Source: Roseiarcus sp963833955
GTDB lineage: Bacteria; Pseudomonadota; Alphaproteobacteria; Rhizobiales; Beijerinckiaceae
Direction: 5' to 3'
Assembly: GCA_963833955.1 (NCBI GenBank)
Contig: CAWHZY010000007.1
Coordinates: 186,001-250,000, forward strand
DNA length: 64,000 nt
Shown here: in pieces, positions 9,059-17,453 of the stretch
How positions within the stretch are numbered: the stretch's first letter is position 1
Layout of the letters: every line of letters begins with the position of its first letter
Translations under genes and position numbers: made by a program
Notes under the pieces: model-generated
Told to the model about the DNA's origin: nothing
Databases searched by the model: none
What the model saw: the letters and a program-made list of their open reading frames with translations, nothing else

Positions 9059-9931
9059 TTAAGCGCGAACGGAAATGCGCTCATGCACGAGCGCGAGCGC
9101 GATGGCGCAGGCGTTCGAGACATTGAGGCTCCGGATCGCGCCGGGGAGATCGAGGCGCGCCAGACGATCGCATCGCTCGCGCGTCAACCGTCGCAGGCCC
9201 TTGTCCTCGGCGCCGAGGACCAAGGCCAGCGGGCGCGAAATCGTTTCATCCGTGAGCGGGTGCGGCGCCTCCAAATCGAGCCCGATCCGCCAATAGCCCA
9301 TGTCCCCCATCTCGGCGAGCGCCCGCGCCAGATTGGTGACGCTGCAAATCGGCACGTGCTCGAGCCCGCCGGAAGCCGATTTCGCCAGCGCGCCGGCAAA
9401 GTCAGGCGAGTGGCGCTCGGTCGTGACCAGCGCGTCGACGGCGAAAGCGGCGCCCGTCCGCAGGATCGCGCCGACATTGTGCGGGTCCGTGATCTGGTCG
9501 AGAACGAGCACGAGACCGTTCGCGGGCAAATCCGCGATATCGATCGGCGCGAGCGGCCGCGCCTCGAGCAATAGCCCCTGATGAACCGCTTCGCGCGGCG
9601 CGCGGGCGGAGATTTCCTCTGGGCTCATGATCCTCGTCTCGAGCCCGCGGGCGGCGATCTCGCCGCTCAGCCGCTCGGCCGCCGCGGCCGTGGCGTAGAG
9701 ACGGATAAGCTCGCGCCGCGGGGCTTTGAGCGCCGCCCCGACGCTGTGAAAGCCGTAGATGACCGAAACCTTGGCCTCCCGCCGCTCGCCCGGGCGGTCG
9801 CGGGGGCCCGCGCGCTTGAGCGCCGGCTCCGCTTCGGCGCTTTGCCCTTTCTTCAGCCGCGCGGCGGCGAGCGGGGGATTGCGCGATCCGAAGGAAGGCG
9901 GACTTGGGCGGCGGTCGCGTTTACGGGTCAT
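9059..9931 (-). CDS. rlmB: 23S rRNA (guanosine-2'-O)-methyltransferase, TrmH/SpoU family
   Basis: SAM-dependent RNA methyltransferase with the knotted SPOUT fold, likely modifying a 23S rRNA guanosine. After a basic tail of about 50 residues comes the substrate-binding domain (VIYGFHSVGAALKA), then the three SpoU motifs: DPHNVGAILRTG, LALVLGAEDKGLRRLTRE and RSLNVSNACAIALA. It has 290 residues, the usual size. It stands alone between mltG (convergent) and the arsR-metF region. The family match is strong; the exact target base is by analogy to RlmB. Confidence 0.92.
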   Translation of the reverse strand: MTRKRDRRPSPPSFGSRNPPLAAARLKKGQSAEAEPALKRAGPRDRPGERREAKVSVIYGFHSVGAALKAPRRELIRLYATAAAAERLSGEIAARGLETRIMSPEEISARAPREAVHQGLLLEARPLAPIDIADLPANGLVLVLDQITDPHNVGAILRTGAAFAVDALVTTERHSPDFAGALAKSASGGLEHVPICSVTNLARALAEMGDMGYWRIGLDLEAPHPLTDETISRPLALVLGAEDKGLRRLTRERCDRLARLDLPGAIRSLNVSNACAIALALVHERISVRA

Positions 9932-10202
9932 CGGCTGAAACGGTCCTTGCGCTGATCAAGGTGGGCTGCGGTTCGCCGTCATGGGCGCGCCCATTTCCCA
10001 TCGCAAACGGCGATCTCAGCCGCAAGAGCGCGCCGTCGGCCAATCCAAAAACGAAAGACTGTTGACGCGCTGTCATGGGAAGCGGGTTTCTACTGAGCGT
10101 TCAGAGCGCGGGCGTCCGGCGATGACCATCCGCATGGGATCGAGCTCAAGAGCGCCGTTCGAGGAGTGACGCCCACGTCGCAATCCATTGAGGGAGGCTG
10201 GA

Positions 10203-10358
10203 ATGGAGCGCGTCAAGGCGGTCATTTTCGACTGGGCCGGCGCCATCGATCTACCCAAGCTCCAGACGAAGCAGGCCAATCGAGGACACGCTTCCGCGCC
10301 TTTTCCGAGGGCGTCCGTACCGGCCGTCCAAAGGGAAATGGAGGTTTTGCCTGCGTGA
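10203..10358 (+). pseudogene. remnant of a phosphonoacetaldehyde hydrolase-like (HAD) gene
   Basis: An ATG behind GGGAGGCTGGA opens 51 codons beginning MERVKAVIFDWAGAID, which is the N-terminal nucleophile motif of phosphonatases (FDWAG, where most HAD enzymes have FDxDG). The match stops after about 16 residues, and the rest resembles nothing I recognise. The whole cap and core domains are missing, so this is at most a relic left by a deletion. A chance match is possible because only one motif supports it. Confidence 0.4.
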
Positions 10359-10372
10359 AGCGCATATCCCGC

Positions 10373-10401
10373 TTGACCGGACGCAAAATAGATATAAAGA
10401 T
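10373..10401 (+). promoter_or_regulatory. candidate promoter/operator of the arsR-metF operon
   Basis: TTGACC at 10373 resembles a -35 box, and the AT-rich sequence ATATAAAGATAT, with mirrored ATAT arms, ends right at the start codon. It stands out in very GC-rich surroundings. The first gene of the operon codes for an ArsR-type repressor, so self-regulation at this site is likely but not shown. Confidence 0.35.
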
Positions 10402-11421
10402 ATGCTTATGTCTGATGACCGACGCGCGCCCCCCCTCGCCTTTCGGGCTCTGCTCACGGGCCTCGAAGCGGCCGGCGAGGAGACGCGGCTGCGCATCCTC
10501 TGCCTGTTGGAAGTCGCCGAACTCACCGTGAGCGAGCTAGTCGCCATTCTCGGCCAGTCGCAGCCGCGCGTCTCGCGCCATCTGCGCCTGCTGGTCGAGG
10601 CGGGGCTCGCCACGCGCCAGCGCGAGGGCGCCTGGGCCTTCTTCCGCCTCGCCGAACCCGGCGGGGCGCTGGCGCGCGAATGGCTGCGCCGTCTCGATCC
10701 GGCCGATCCGATCGTGAACGCCGACCGCGTCCGCCTGGATATTGCGCGCGACGCGCGCCGCAAGCAGGCGGCGGCCTATTTCGCCACGCGCGCCGCCGAT
10801 TGGGACCAGATCCGCGCGCTACATGCGCCGGAAGAGCGGGTCGAAGCGGCGCTCGTCGACATGATCGGCGCGAAGCCGTTCCGCAATCTGCTCGATCTCG
10901 GCACCGGCACCGGGCGCATGTTGGAATTGCTCGCGCCGCGGGCGGCGCGCGCGGTTGGCGTCGACCAGAGCGCGGCGATGCTGGCGCTTGCGCGCGCGCG
11001 CATCGATCAGGCAGGCCTCAGGCATGTGTCCTTGCGGCAGGGTGATATCTACGCGCCTCCTGTCGAACGCAACGCCTACGATCTCGTGGTCATCCACCAG
11101 GTGCTGCACTTCCTTGACGATCCGGCCCGGGCGCTCGCTGAAGCCACGCGGGCTCTGGCGCCGGGCGGGCGGCTCGCGGTCGTGGACTTTGCCGCCCACG
11201 ACCAGGAATTCCTGCGCGACGAGTTCGCTCATCGTCGGCTCGGCTTCGCCGTCGACGAGGTTGAGAACTATCTCGCCGAGGCGGGTCTCTCCGCCATCCG
11301 CGTGGAGCGTGTTCCACCGGCCAAGGGCGAAGCCGGCAAGCTGACGGTCATGCTGTGGATTGCCGAGGATCCGCGCATCATCTCCGACGATTTCCAAAAG
11401 GCAGACACGGAGTTCGCGTGA
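10402..11421 (+). CDS. ArsR family regulator fused to a class I SAM methyltransferase
   Basis: Residues about 10-100 form a winged helix-turn-helix (EETRLRILCLLEVAELTVSELV, then QSQPRVSRHLRLLVEAGLATRQREG), and residues about 145-260 a SAM-binding Rossmann domain with LLDLGTGTGRMLELLA and a late LAPGGRLAVVDFA. No metal-binding cysteine pair is seen in the recognition helix, so it probably senses SAM or S-adenosylhomocysteine through its second domain. It overlaps metF (ATGA), and this fusion-metF pair is widespread in alphaproteobacteria, which supports control of methionine and folate metabolism. A second ATG at 10408 is an equally possible start; neither has a good ribosome site. Confidence 0.9.
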   Translation: MLMSDDRRAPPLAFRALLTGLEAAGEETRLRILCLLEVAELTVSELVAILGQSQPRVSRHLRLLVEAGLATRQREGAWAFFRLAEPGGALAREWLRRLDPADPIVNADRVRLDIARDARRKQAAAYFATRAADWDQIRALHAPEERVEAALVDMIGAKPFRNLLDLGTGTGRMLELLAPRAARAVGVDQSAAMLALARARIDQAGLRHVSLRQGDIYAPPVERNAYDLVVIHQVLHFLDDPARALAEATRALAPGGRLAVVDFAAHDQEFLRDEFAHRRLGFAVDEVENYLAEAGLSAIRVERVPPAKGEAGKLTVMLWIAEDPRIISDDFQKADTEFA

Positions 11422-12359
11422 TGGCGGCGAAACCTCTTCCGCTGAGCCGCGCCGGAGCGCAGGTTCATGTTTCTTTCGAGTTCTTCCCGCCCAAGACCGC
11501 GGACATGGAGGCGAATTTATGGGAGGCGGCCACGCGGCTCGAGCCGCTCAATCCCGCCTTCGTTTCGGTCACTTATGGCGCCGGCGGCTCGACGCGCGAG
11601 CGCACCCATGCGCTGGTCGAGCGCATGGCGCGCGAGACCACGATGAGGCCCGCAGCGCATCTGACATGCGTCGGCTCTTCGTGCGGCGAGATTCGCGAGA
11701 CGCTTCGCGATTATCACTTAGCTGGCGTGCGCCACATCGTGGCGTTGCGCGGCGACCCGCCGACCGGATTCGACGCGCCTTACGAAACCGTTCCCGGCGG
11801 CTATCGATCGACCGCCGAGCTCGTCGCCGACGCCGCGAAGATGGGTTTTGAGGTGTCGGTCGGGACCTATCCCGAGCGCCATCCGCAAAGCCCGACATTG
11901 CTGCATGACATCGAGATCCTCAGGGAGAAGGTCGACGCCGGGGCGAGCCGCGCCATTACCCAGTTCTTCTTCGACAATTCGACCTATTTCCGCTTTCTCG
12001 ACGTCGCCGCGGCCGCCGGGCTCGACATTCCGATCGTGCCCGGGATCTTTCCCGTCCAAAATTTCAAGCAGACCGCCAATTTCGCCCGGAGAACGGGGGC
12101 GAGCGTGCCGCAATGGCTCGCCGATCGGTTTGATGGCCTCGAGAACGATCCGGCGACGCGTCGCCTCGTCGCCGCGGCCGTGTGCGCCGAGCAGGTGATC
12201 GATCTCGTCGACCATGGCGTCAAGGAGCTGCATTTCTACACCATGAACCGGGCCGATCTCGTGTTCGCGATCTGCCATTTGGTGGGCCTGCGCGCCACGC
12301 CGGTCGCGCTCGCCGAGCAAGAACCGCCGCCGGCTGTCGCGGCGAGCGCGTTGGGATAA
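11421..12359 (+). CDS. metF: 5,10-methylenetetrahydrofolate reductase
   Basis: Flavoenzyme that makes 5-methyltetrahydrofolate for methionine synthesis. The 312-residue protein has the family marks VSFEFFPPKTADME, SVTYGAGGSTRERTH, HLTCVG, IVALRGDPP, GASRAITQFFFDN and PGIFPVQ. Its ATG overlaps the TGA of the arsR-methyltransferase gene, so translation is coupled. The C-terminal ELHFYTMNRADL confirms a complete protein. Confidence 0.96.
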   Translation: MAAKPLPLSRAGAQVHVSFEFFPPKTADMEANLWEAATRLEPLNPAFVSVTYGAGGSTRERTHALVERMARETTMRPAAHLTCVGSSCGEIRETLRDYHLAGVRHIVALRGDPPTGFDAPYETVPGGYRSTAELVADAAKMGFEVSVGTYPERHPQSPTLLHDIEILREKVDAGASRAITQFFFDNSTYFRFLDVAAAAGLDIPIVPGIFPVQNFKQTANFARRTGASVPQWLADRFDGLENDPATRRLVAAAVCAEQVIDLVDHGVKELHFYTMNRADLVFAICHLVGLRATPVALAEQEPPPAVAASALG

Positions 12360-13457
12360 GGCGGCGGCGCCAGTCGCCAGTTGGACCCGGCGCAGCGTGG
12401 CCGGCGCAGCGAGCAACTCTCCTGTCGGTTTCCGGTTTGCGAGCCAAATCCGGGCGACGCCGCCCTCCGTCAACGGTTCGGGCCCAAGCCCCGGCTGGAA
12501 CAGCCGCGTTCCGATCGGGCCCCTGATCGGGCGCACAAGGCGTCGGCGCCTTGTTCAGCCGACCTTCGTCTGAAAATCAGAACAAAAGCTTCCTTCCTCC
12601 GGGAATATCGGCTATCGTAGCAGATTGCGTCAAAGCCGAGATCCTTATGTCCAACACCGTCCCAATCCAGAAGCGCGGCGCCACTCGGCCGGTCGGCGCC
12701 GCGCTCCTGGCGTCCGCGCCTTTGGTCAAAGATGGCGCATGAGAGAAAAGCGCGAAGCAAGGAGGCAGTACTCCCTTGAAAACAAATAATCCCGCGAAAT
12801 CACCGATTGAATATATCAATAATTATTCCAATGACTTATGACGAGGAACGCGAAGCGTTTCGGTTCGCTTCTGCGAAACTTTGCTTCCACAGTTCCGGTG
12901 TTTTGGCGGCCTTGTGGAGGTTCGATGCGTAAGACAAAGACGCGATGATCGGAACCGATCATCGCCTTATGGCCGAAGCGCGAATGCGCGCCCCGCGCCG
13001 TTGCGCGGGTTTGAGCGCGATGAGTCGCGCTCAAATAGAATTGGTATATGGGAGCGTTCCCGCCTGCCATTCGCAAGAGACAGCCGAACGGGGCGCCGGA
13101 CCGGCGTCTCCCGGCGCCCAATCGCGCTTCGCGATCGCGCGTGAAAAGTTGCGCGAAAGAGCACCCAAGGTCATGAAATCATTAAAGCGCGTAAACTTGT
13201 GCGACGGCGCTCCGGCCCTCGCCCCCGCCGCCGCATCGCAGGCGCTCCGGGCGTATGTCCACTTTTCTGGTTAACCAAACCTTTCGAAAGCCGCGAACAC
13301 ACGAGCGCGAAACGTTGACTCGGATTTCGCATTTTTCCATCATGAACAAATCAAGAACATTCTGCGGCGAGGTTCGGGCAGGGTTGTTCCGAAACAATGC
13401 AGCTCACGCGGAGGGTCGATCAACCTTCGGCTTGCGACTGCAGAAAAGGAGCGGGCG
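12360..13457 (+). other. 1.1-kb intergenic region before luxI
   Basis: Apart from the palindromic repeat at 12935-13047, I see no convincing gene. Short ORFs occur (for example 31 codons at 12647), but none has a recognisable motif or codon pattern. The last 200 bases are less GC-rich and probably hold the luxI promoter, but I could not define a lux box. Confidence 0.5.
12935..13047 (+). repeat. dispersed palindromic element, copy A
   Basis: Forward copy. It starts with the hairpin GATGATCGGAACCGATCATC, runs through GCCTTATGGCCGAAGCGCGAATGCGC and a second hairpin region GAGCGCGATGAGTCGCGCTC, and ends AGAATTGGTAT. Its left end (AAGACAAAGACGCG) has drifted from the ACCAAGACTCG form of other copies. 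Only this copy lies between co-directional genes. Confidence 0.9.
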
Positions 13458-14096
13458 ATGTTGAAGCTTATCGAGGGGTCTTATGCGTCATTCTTCCCCA
13501 AAGAAATGGACGCGATGTTCCGAAACCGGGCGGAGACGTTTTCACAACGGCTTGGCTGGGAGGTCATGGTGAAAGATGGTTACGAGCGGGACAGATTCGA
13601 CGACGCAAACCCTCTCTATCTCGTGTCCGTCGACCCCGATACTGAAGAATACTGGGGTTCCTTGAGATTGCTTCCGACCACCGGTCCAAACATGCTGCGC
13701 GACGTCTTTCCGCAATTGCTCGACGGCGATTACATCGAGAGCGCCACGATCTGGGAATGTTCGCGCATCTGCGCCGTCGCCGCGCGCGGCCAGCCGGAAA
13801 GAAACGGCGGCGGCGTCAACTACGTCCTCAGCGAACTCATCCTGGGCATCGGCGAAGTTGCGGTCACGGCCGGGCTGACCCAAATCGCGGCCGTCTTTGA
13901 CGCCAGAATCCTTCGCGTCCTGAGGACCGCCGGATGCAACCCCGAGATCATCGGAACGCCCCAACAGATCGGCGAGGTCATGAGCTACGCCGGCCTCTTC
14001 GACACCGGCGAGGGTCCCCTCAAAGCGTTTCGCGCGGCGACCGGGATCGACCACTCTGTGCTTGCGCCGGGAGCCCAAGAGATTGCGTTCGCCTGA
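13458..14096 (+). CDS. acyl-homoserine-lactone synthase (LuxI family)
   Basis: Makes an N-acyl-homoserine lactone signal from SAM and an acyl-ACP or acyl-CoA. In the 212 residues the conserved N-terminal set is visible: an arginine and phenylalanine in FRNRAETFSQRL, tryptophan in GWEV, aspartates in DRFDDANPLYLV, then GSLRLLPTTGPNML and the catalytic-core ECSRICA. An AGGAG site lies just upstream. A LuxR-type receptor gene follows 0.4 kb downstream on the same strand with a small ORF in between, so this is a complete quorum-sensing pair. The acyl chain cannot be read from the sequence. Confidence 0.93.
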   Translation: MLKLIEGSYASFFPKEMDAMFRNRAETFSQRLGWEVMVKDGYERDRFDDANPLYLVSVDPDTEEYWGSLRLLPTTGPNMLRDVFPQLLDGDYIESATIWECSRICAVAARGQPERNGGGVNYVLSELILGIGEVAVTAGLTQIAAVFDARILRVLRTAGCNPEIIGTPQQIGEVMSYAGLFDTGEGPLKAFRAATGIDHSVLAPGAQEIAFA

Positions 14097-14201
14097 CAAG
14101 GCGGCGCGACCCGCCATCCGATCGGATATTCCGACCAGGACCAGATTCGCGTCGCAACCCCTAAGTAGTAAAAATGGCTAAAATACTCGTCTGCAAGTGT
14201 T

Positions 14202-14247
14202 TCTACAACTTAGGTTGACGATGTTCCCGTTTTGTTGTCTACAATTT
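14202..14247 (+). promoter_or_regulatory. candidate control region with direct repeats upstream of the small ORF and luxR
   Basis: TCTACAACTT at 14202 and TCTACAATTT at 14238 form a direct repeat 36 bases apart in an AT-rich stretch. The region lies between the luxI stop and the small ORF that precedes luxR, a sensible site for regulation. No perfect 20-bp lux box was found, so binding by LuxR is unproven. Confidence 0.25.
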
Positions 14248-14305
14248 TGTCGCTTGTCATTCTTTCCGTACGTCATCAAACTGGCTTTGAAGGCGGGAGT
14301 CAAGT

Positions 14306-14542
14306 ATGGGGGGCGGATTGGCCAAGAAATCAAAAAAGAGCGCACCCGCTCTTATAGATACAAAACGGCCTGTTGGTGAATTAAATCTATCAGCCTGCGA
14401 GGCTCGCAGGTTATACGGCATCTGCGTTGAACTGCTTGAACTCTGCAGCCATGTCTCTGGTCGAATAGATCCTCAGGCGGGCTGGATGGTCGCTCATGCG
14501 CGCGACGAAGTCATGCTGGGGATCTTCGATGTTAAACCTTAG
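14306..14542 (+). CDS. small hypothetical protein between luxI and luxR
   Basis: 78 codons starting at an ATG preceded by GGCGGGAGTCAAGT, a good ribosome site. The protein has a lysine-rich start (GGGLAKKSKKSAPALIDTK) and then a likely helical part (LSACEARRLYGICVELLELCSH). Its last 14 bases overlap the luxR start, which suggests translational coupling. I recognise no family. Small genes inside luxI-luxR pairs can code for modulators such as RsaL, but there is no motif here to support that; it is a positional guess. Confidence 0.55.
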   Translation: MGGGLAKKSKKSAPALIDTKRPVGELNLSACEARRLYGICVELLELCSHVSGRIDPQAGWMVAHARDEVMLGIFDVKP

Positions 14543-15299
14543 CAAAACTCTAGACACCGCCATCAGCATCGAATCGGCGACGGCGCGACTGACCGAGACG
14601 ATTCTAGGCAACGATGAGCATGATCTCGCCGAAACCCTGAGGACCATCGCTACCGACATCGGTCTCTCTCATATCTCCTATGTGCGCTTGTCGCCGGACA
14701 AGAGCCCCGATATGTGCCTGTTGGTCGCGGTCGTCACCTATTCGCGATTGTGGCAACACCGGTACTTCGTCAAAAAGTATATGTCCAACGACCCGGTGAT
14801 TTCCTACGGGCGCGACTCCGATCAACCCTTCGATTGGTCCAGTCTACCGGTTGACGATCCGGCGACGAAAGCTTTCTTCGCCGACGCCTTGAACCATAGC
14901 GTAGGCAGGAACGGCCTCACGATTCCTTTGCGCAATCGGCGAGGCGTATGCGCGCTCGTTTCCTTCACCAGCGACCTGCCGACGGACGAATGGGAAGCCT
15001 ACAAAGCGGCCAACATGGCGAAGCTTAAGCTCCTGTCCGTCCTCATCGATTCCGCCTCTCACATCAATTTCAAATTGCCCGCCTTTCAGGTCCATTTGTC
15101 GAATTGGGAAGAGCAGTGCTTGCTGTGGGCCGCGCGCGGCAAGACTTACCAGGAGATCGCAGAGATCCTGGGCCTGGCCTTTGGCAGCGTGAAAACGCAT
15201 CTGGACGCGGCGCGCCACAAGTTGCGCTGCATGAATCTGACCCACGCAGCCGCGGTCGCTTTCGCCACCGGCGTCATTCCGGCCCAGGCGCTGAAATAA
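14529..15299 (+). CDS. LuxR family quorum-sensing transcriptional regulator
   Basis: A 256-residue receptor-activator. Residues about 25-165 form an autoinducer-binding domain (the W in SRLWQHRYFVKKYMSNDPVI and DWSSLP match the family), and residues about 190-250 the GerE/LuxR helix-turn-helix (LLWAARGKTYQEIAEILG, then VKTHLDAARHKL). I chose the ATG at 14529, which overlaps the preceding small ORF; an upstream start would add an unrelated tail. It pairs with the luxI gene upstream and most likely binds its product. Confidence 0.92.
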   Translation: MLNLSKTLDTAISIESATARLTETILGNDEHDLAETLRTIATDIGLSHISYVRLSPDKSPDMCLLVAVVTYSRLWQHRYFVKKYMSNDPVISYGRDSDQPFDWSSLPVDDPATKAFFADALNHSVGRNGLTIPLRNRRGVCALVSFTSDLPTDEWEAYKAANMAKLKLLSVLIDSASHINFKLPAFQVHLSNWEEQCLLWAARGKTYQEIAEILGLAFGSVKTHLDAARHKLRCMNLTHAAAVAFATGVIPAQALK

Positions 15300-15322
15300 G
15301 CCACGAGGCGGGCGCGCTCCTC

Positions 15323-16429
15323 TTACGCACGCGCGATAACCGCGACCGGGCCGCCGCCGGGAGGGCCCTGATGCTCGGCGCCGCCGGACACATAGACCGC
15401 GCCGGTGCCTGACACGCCCCCGATCAATCCGCCGACCGCCGCGCGCGCGTGCCGGGTGGCGTTGATGTCCGAATCCTCGAGCATGGTGTGACGAAGGCCG
15501 CGGATCGCCCCGTCGGGGGAAGCTTCGGCCTTGGCGAGAACGTTGACGAGCCGGTTTTGCGATTGCGCGTCGATCGCGCTCAATCCCACGCTCTCGAGCG
15601 CCTGCATCACCGCCGGAAGGTCGATCGCATCCCGCATCACCGCATGGCCGATTTTGAACGGGCTCGACGAGGAGCGCGAATTGCCGATCAAGATGACGAC
15701 ATTGTGCATGAGCTCGATGCCGGCCGAACACGACGCCACGGATGAATAGAGCGTCCAGTCTTTCAGCACCCCGCTTTCGCCCGCCTCGGGGCCGATCTCG
15801 CCTAACGCTTTTGCGACGCCGATGGCGGACGCGCCGCGCGAATAGCCCATCGACGCATAGCCGCTCGCGGTGACTGTCGTCCTGCCGCGCGTGGCGGCGT
15901 CCTGGACGCGCTCGCTGGTCAGTAGCGGGCATTTGATCTGGACGAAATGCACGTCGCTCACCGCCTCGATCGATGCGTCGCGCATCGCCGCCTCGACGGC
16001 GTGCGTCGTTTCTTCGATCTGCGCGTCGCGGCCAATCTCCTCCGGCAGGAAGTCGCGGGTATGCGCGACGCCGACGCTCAGCCGCTTCTCGCCGGATTTC
16101 TCGCCGGCGCCCTCGGGACGGCGGCTTCGCGTGAAGACGGTTATGTGCGGCGACAGCACGCCCTCTGTGCCGCCCGACATGACGAACGCAATGCGGGCCT
16201 CGACTTCGCGCGGAGCGAGGTTGAGTTGCGAAGAGAGGGCGTTGCACAAGGCAGCGACAGCGTATTCGCGGGTGAAGTCATTGACCCCGCCATTGCCTTC
16301 GGTCTTGCCCAACACCGCGACAATGGACGAAGGCTCGAGCGCGCCGCTGTCTATCAGCGCCATGAGGCCGGACACGTCTCCCGGCCCGTTGGTCGGAATG
16401 CGAATCACGTCGAATGAATTCGGCTTCAT
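15323..16429 (-). CDS. ring-opening amidohydrolase, cyanuric acid amidohydrolase type
   Basis: Member of the small AtzD/TrzD/barbiturase family that opens cyclic imides such as cyanuric acid. The 368-residue length is typical. The three-fold repeated core is visible through serine-containing motifs FVMSGGTEG (about 88), ASCSAGIEL (about 238) and VSGGAEHQGPPGG (about 348). No biuret or allophanate hydrolase genes are adjacent, so the rest of the route must be elsewhere, or the substrate is different. It stands alone, convergent with luxR. Confidence 0.9.
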   Translation of the reverse strand: MKPNSFDVIRIPTNGPGDVSGLMALIDSGALEPSSIVAVLGKTEGNGGVNDFTREYAVAALCNALSSQLNLAPREVEARIAFVMSGGTEGVLSPHITVFTRSRRPEGAGEKSGEKRLSVGVAHTRDFLPEEIGRDAQIEETTHAVEAAMRDASIEAVSDVHFVQIKCPLLTSERVQDAATRGRTTVTASGYASMGYSRGASAIGVAKALGEIGPEAGESGVLKDWTLYSSVASCSAGIELMHNVVILIGNSRSSSSPFKIGHAVMRDAIDLPAVMQALESVGLSAIDAQSQNRLVNVLAKAEASPDGAIRGLRHTMLEDSDINATRHARAAVGGLIGGVSGTGAVYVSGGAEHQGPPGGGPVAVIARA

Positions 16430-16597
16430 GACGCCTCCGTGTCATCTGCGGACGAGAAACAACCAAGTTCCGTTCCACCTAGCTTCTCCGGCTGCGCGAA
16501 GCTGGAAGTTCGGGGTTAAAAACACAAATCTCTTCATTTCTCGCTTGACCGTCGCGAGCCTTGGCGCCCCGATGAGCGCATGAATGTGAGGCTTCCC

Positions 16598-17440
16598 ATG
16601 GATCGGCGCGGATTCACTGTCGGCGCGGCCGCGCAGGCGGCGGCGCTCGCCGCCGGCCCTGCCCTGGCCAAGGTGCCCGGCGCTTATGACTGGAGCGCGT
16701 CGCCGCCTCGACAGAGCCGTGACGCCTTCGTCGAATGGATGGTGAAGAACCGCGGCGAGGACCCGCGGTTTCTGGGCGAGCGCTTCGACCGGTTCCGTGA
16801 ACTCGTCGCCCACCATGACGTGTGGGACGAAGCGGACATGCGCGCGTTCCTCCTCACACCCCGCGAGGCGTTCGTGACCGCGGAGAATCTCGATCGCGCT
16901 TACGAATGGCATCATCTCAACATCGGCTTCGGCGTCACGATCACCGGCCCGCATACGGTCGCGCGCATGACCAACACGCTCTTAATCAAGCGCGGCGACA
17001 AGGTGCTGGAGATCGGCACGGGCTCGGGCTACCAGTCCGCCTATCTTTCGAACCTGACGCCGAATGTCTGGTCGATCGAGATCATCCCAGCTTTGGCGAA
17101 GCGCACGCGGGCGCTCTATGACAGCCTCATCGCGCGCGGCTACAGCGAGTATCGTGCGATCCATACCCGCAACGCTGACGGTTATAATGGCTGGGAAGAA
17201 AATGGCCCATTCGACAAGATCATCGTCACCTGCGGCATCGACCACATCCCTCCGCCTTTGCTGCAGCAACTGGCGCCGGACGGGATCATGGTCATTCCGG
17301 TCGGGCCGCCCGGCGCCCAGCATGTGCTGAAGGCCGTCAAGCGAATGTCGCCGGATGGCCAGATGTCGGTCGCGCGCTCCGATATCTATGGCGGGGCGAT
17401 CATTCCGTTTGTTCCGTTCACGGGCGCTCACCAGTCCTAA
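16598..17440 (+). CDS. protein-L-isoaspartate O-methyltransferase with a Tat signal
   Basis: The C-terminal 200 residues are a PCMT-type SAM methyltransferase (VKVLEIGTGSGYQS-like motif VLEIGTGSGYQSAYL near 135, then FDKIIVTCGIDHIPPPLLQQL and GIMVIPVG) that repairs isoaspartyl residues. Unusually, the N-terminus is MDRRGFTVGAAAQAAAL, a twin-arginine motif followed by a hydrophobic stretch and an ALA cleavage site, so the protein looks exported. I chose ATG 16598 because GTGAGG precedes it; ATG 16580 would add six residues. SAM is not known to be available in the periplasm, so the location is a puzzle. Confidence 0.88.
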   Translation: MDRRGFTVGAAAQAAALAAGPALAKVPGAYDWSASPPRQSRDAFVEWMVKNRGEDPRFLGERFDRFRELVAHHDVWDEADMRAFLLTPREAFVTAENLDRAYEWHHLNIGFGVTITGPHTVARMTNTLLIKRGDKVLEIGTGSGYQSAYLSNLTPNVWSIEIIPALAKRTRALYDSLIARGYSEYRAIHTRNADGYNGWEENGPFDKIIVTCGIDHIPPPLLQQLAPDGIMVIPVGPPGAQHVLKAVKRMSPDGQMSVARSDIYGGAIIPFVPFTGAHQS

Positions 17441-17453
17441 GGCCTACGCGTCC

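Noticed and set aside
13258..13457. lux box upstream of luxI
   Set aside because: No 18-20 bp palindrome of the usual form could be found; short inverted pieces were no better than chance.
14844..16247. 467-codon minus-strand frame over luxR and the amidohydrolase
   Set aside because: Very arginine-rich and overlaps two well-supported genes in other frames; no motif.
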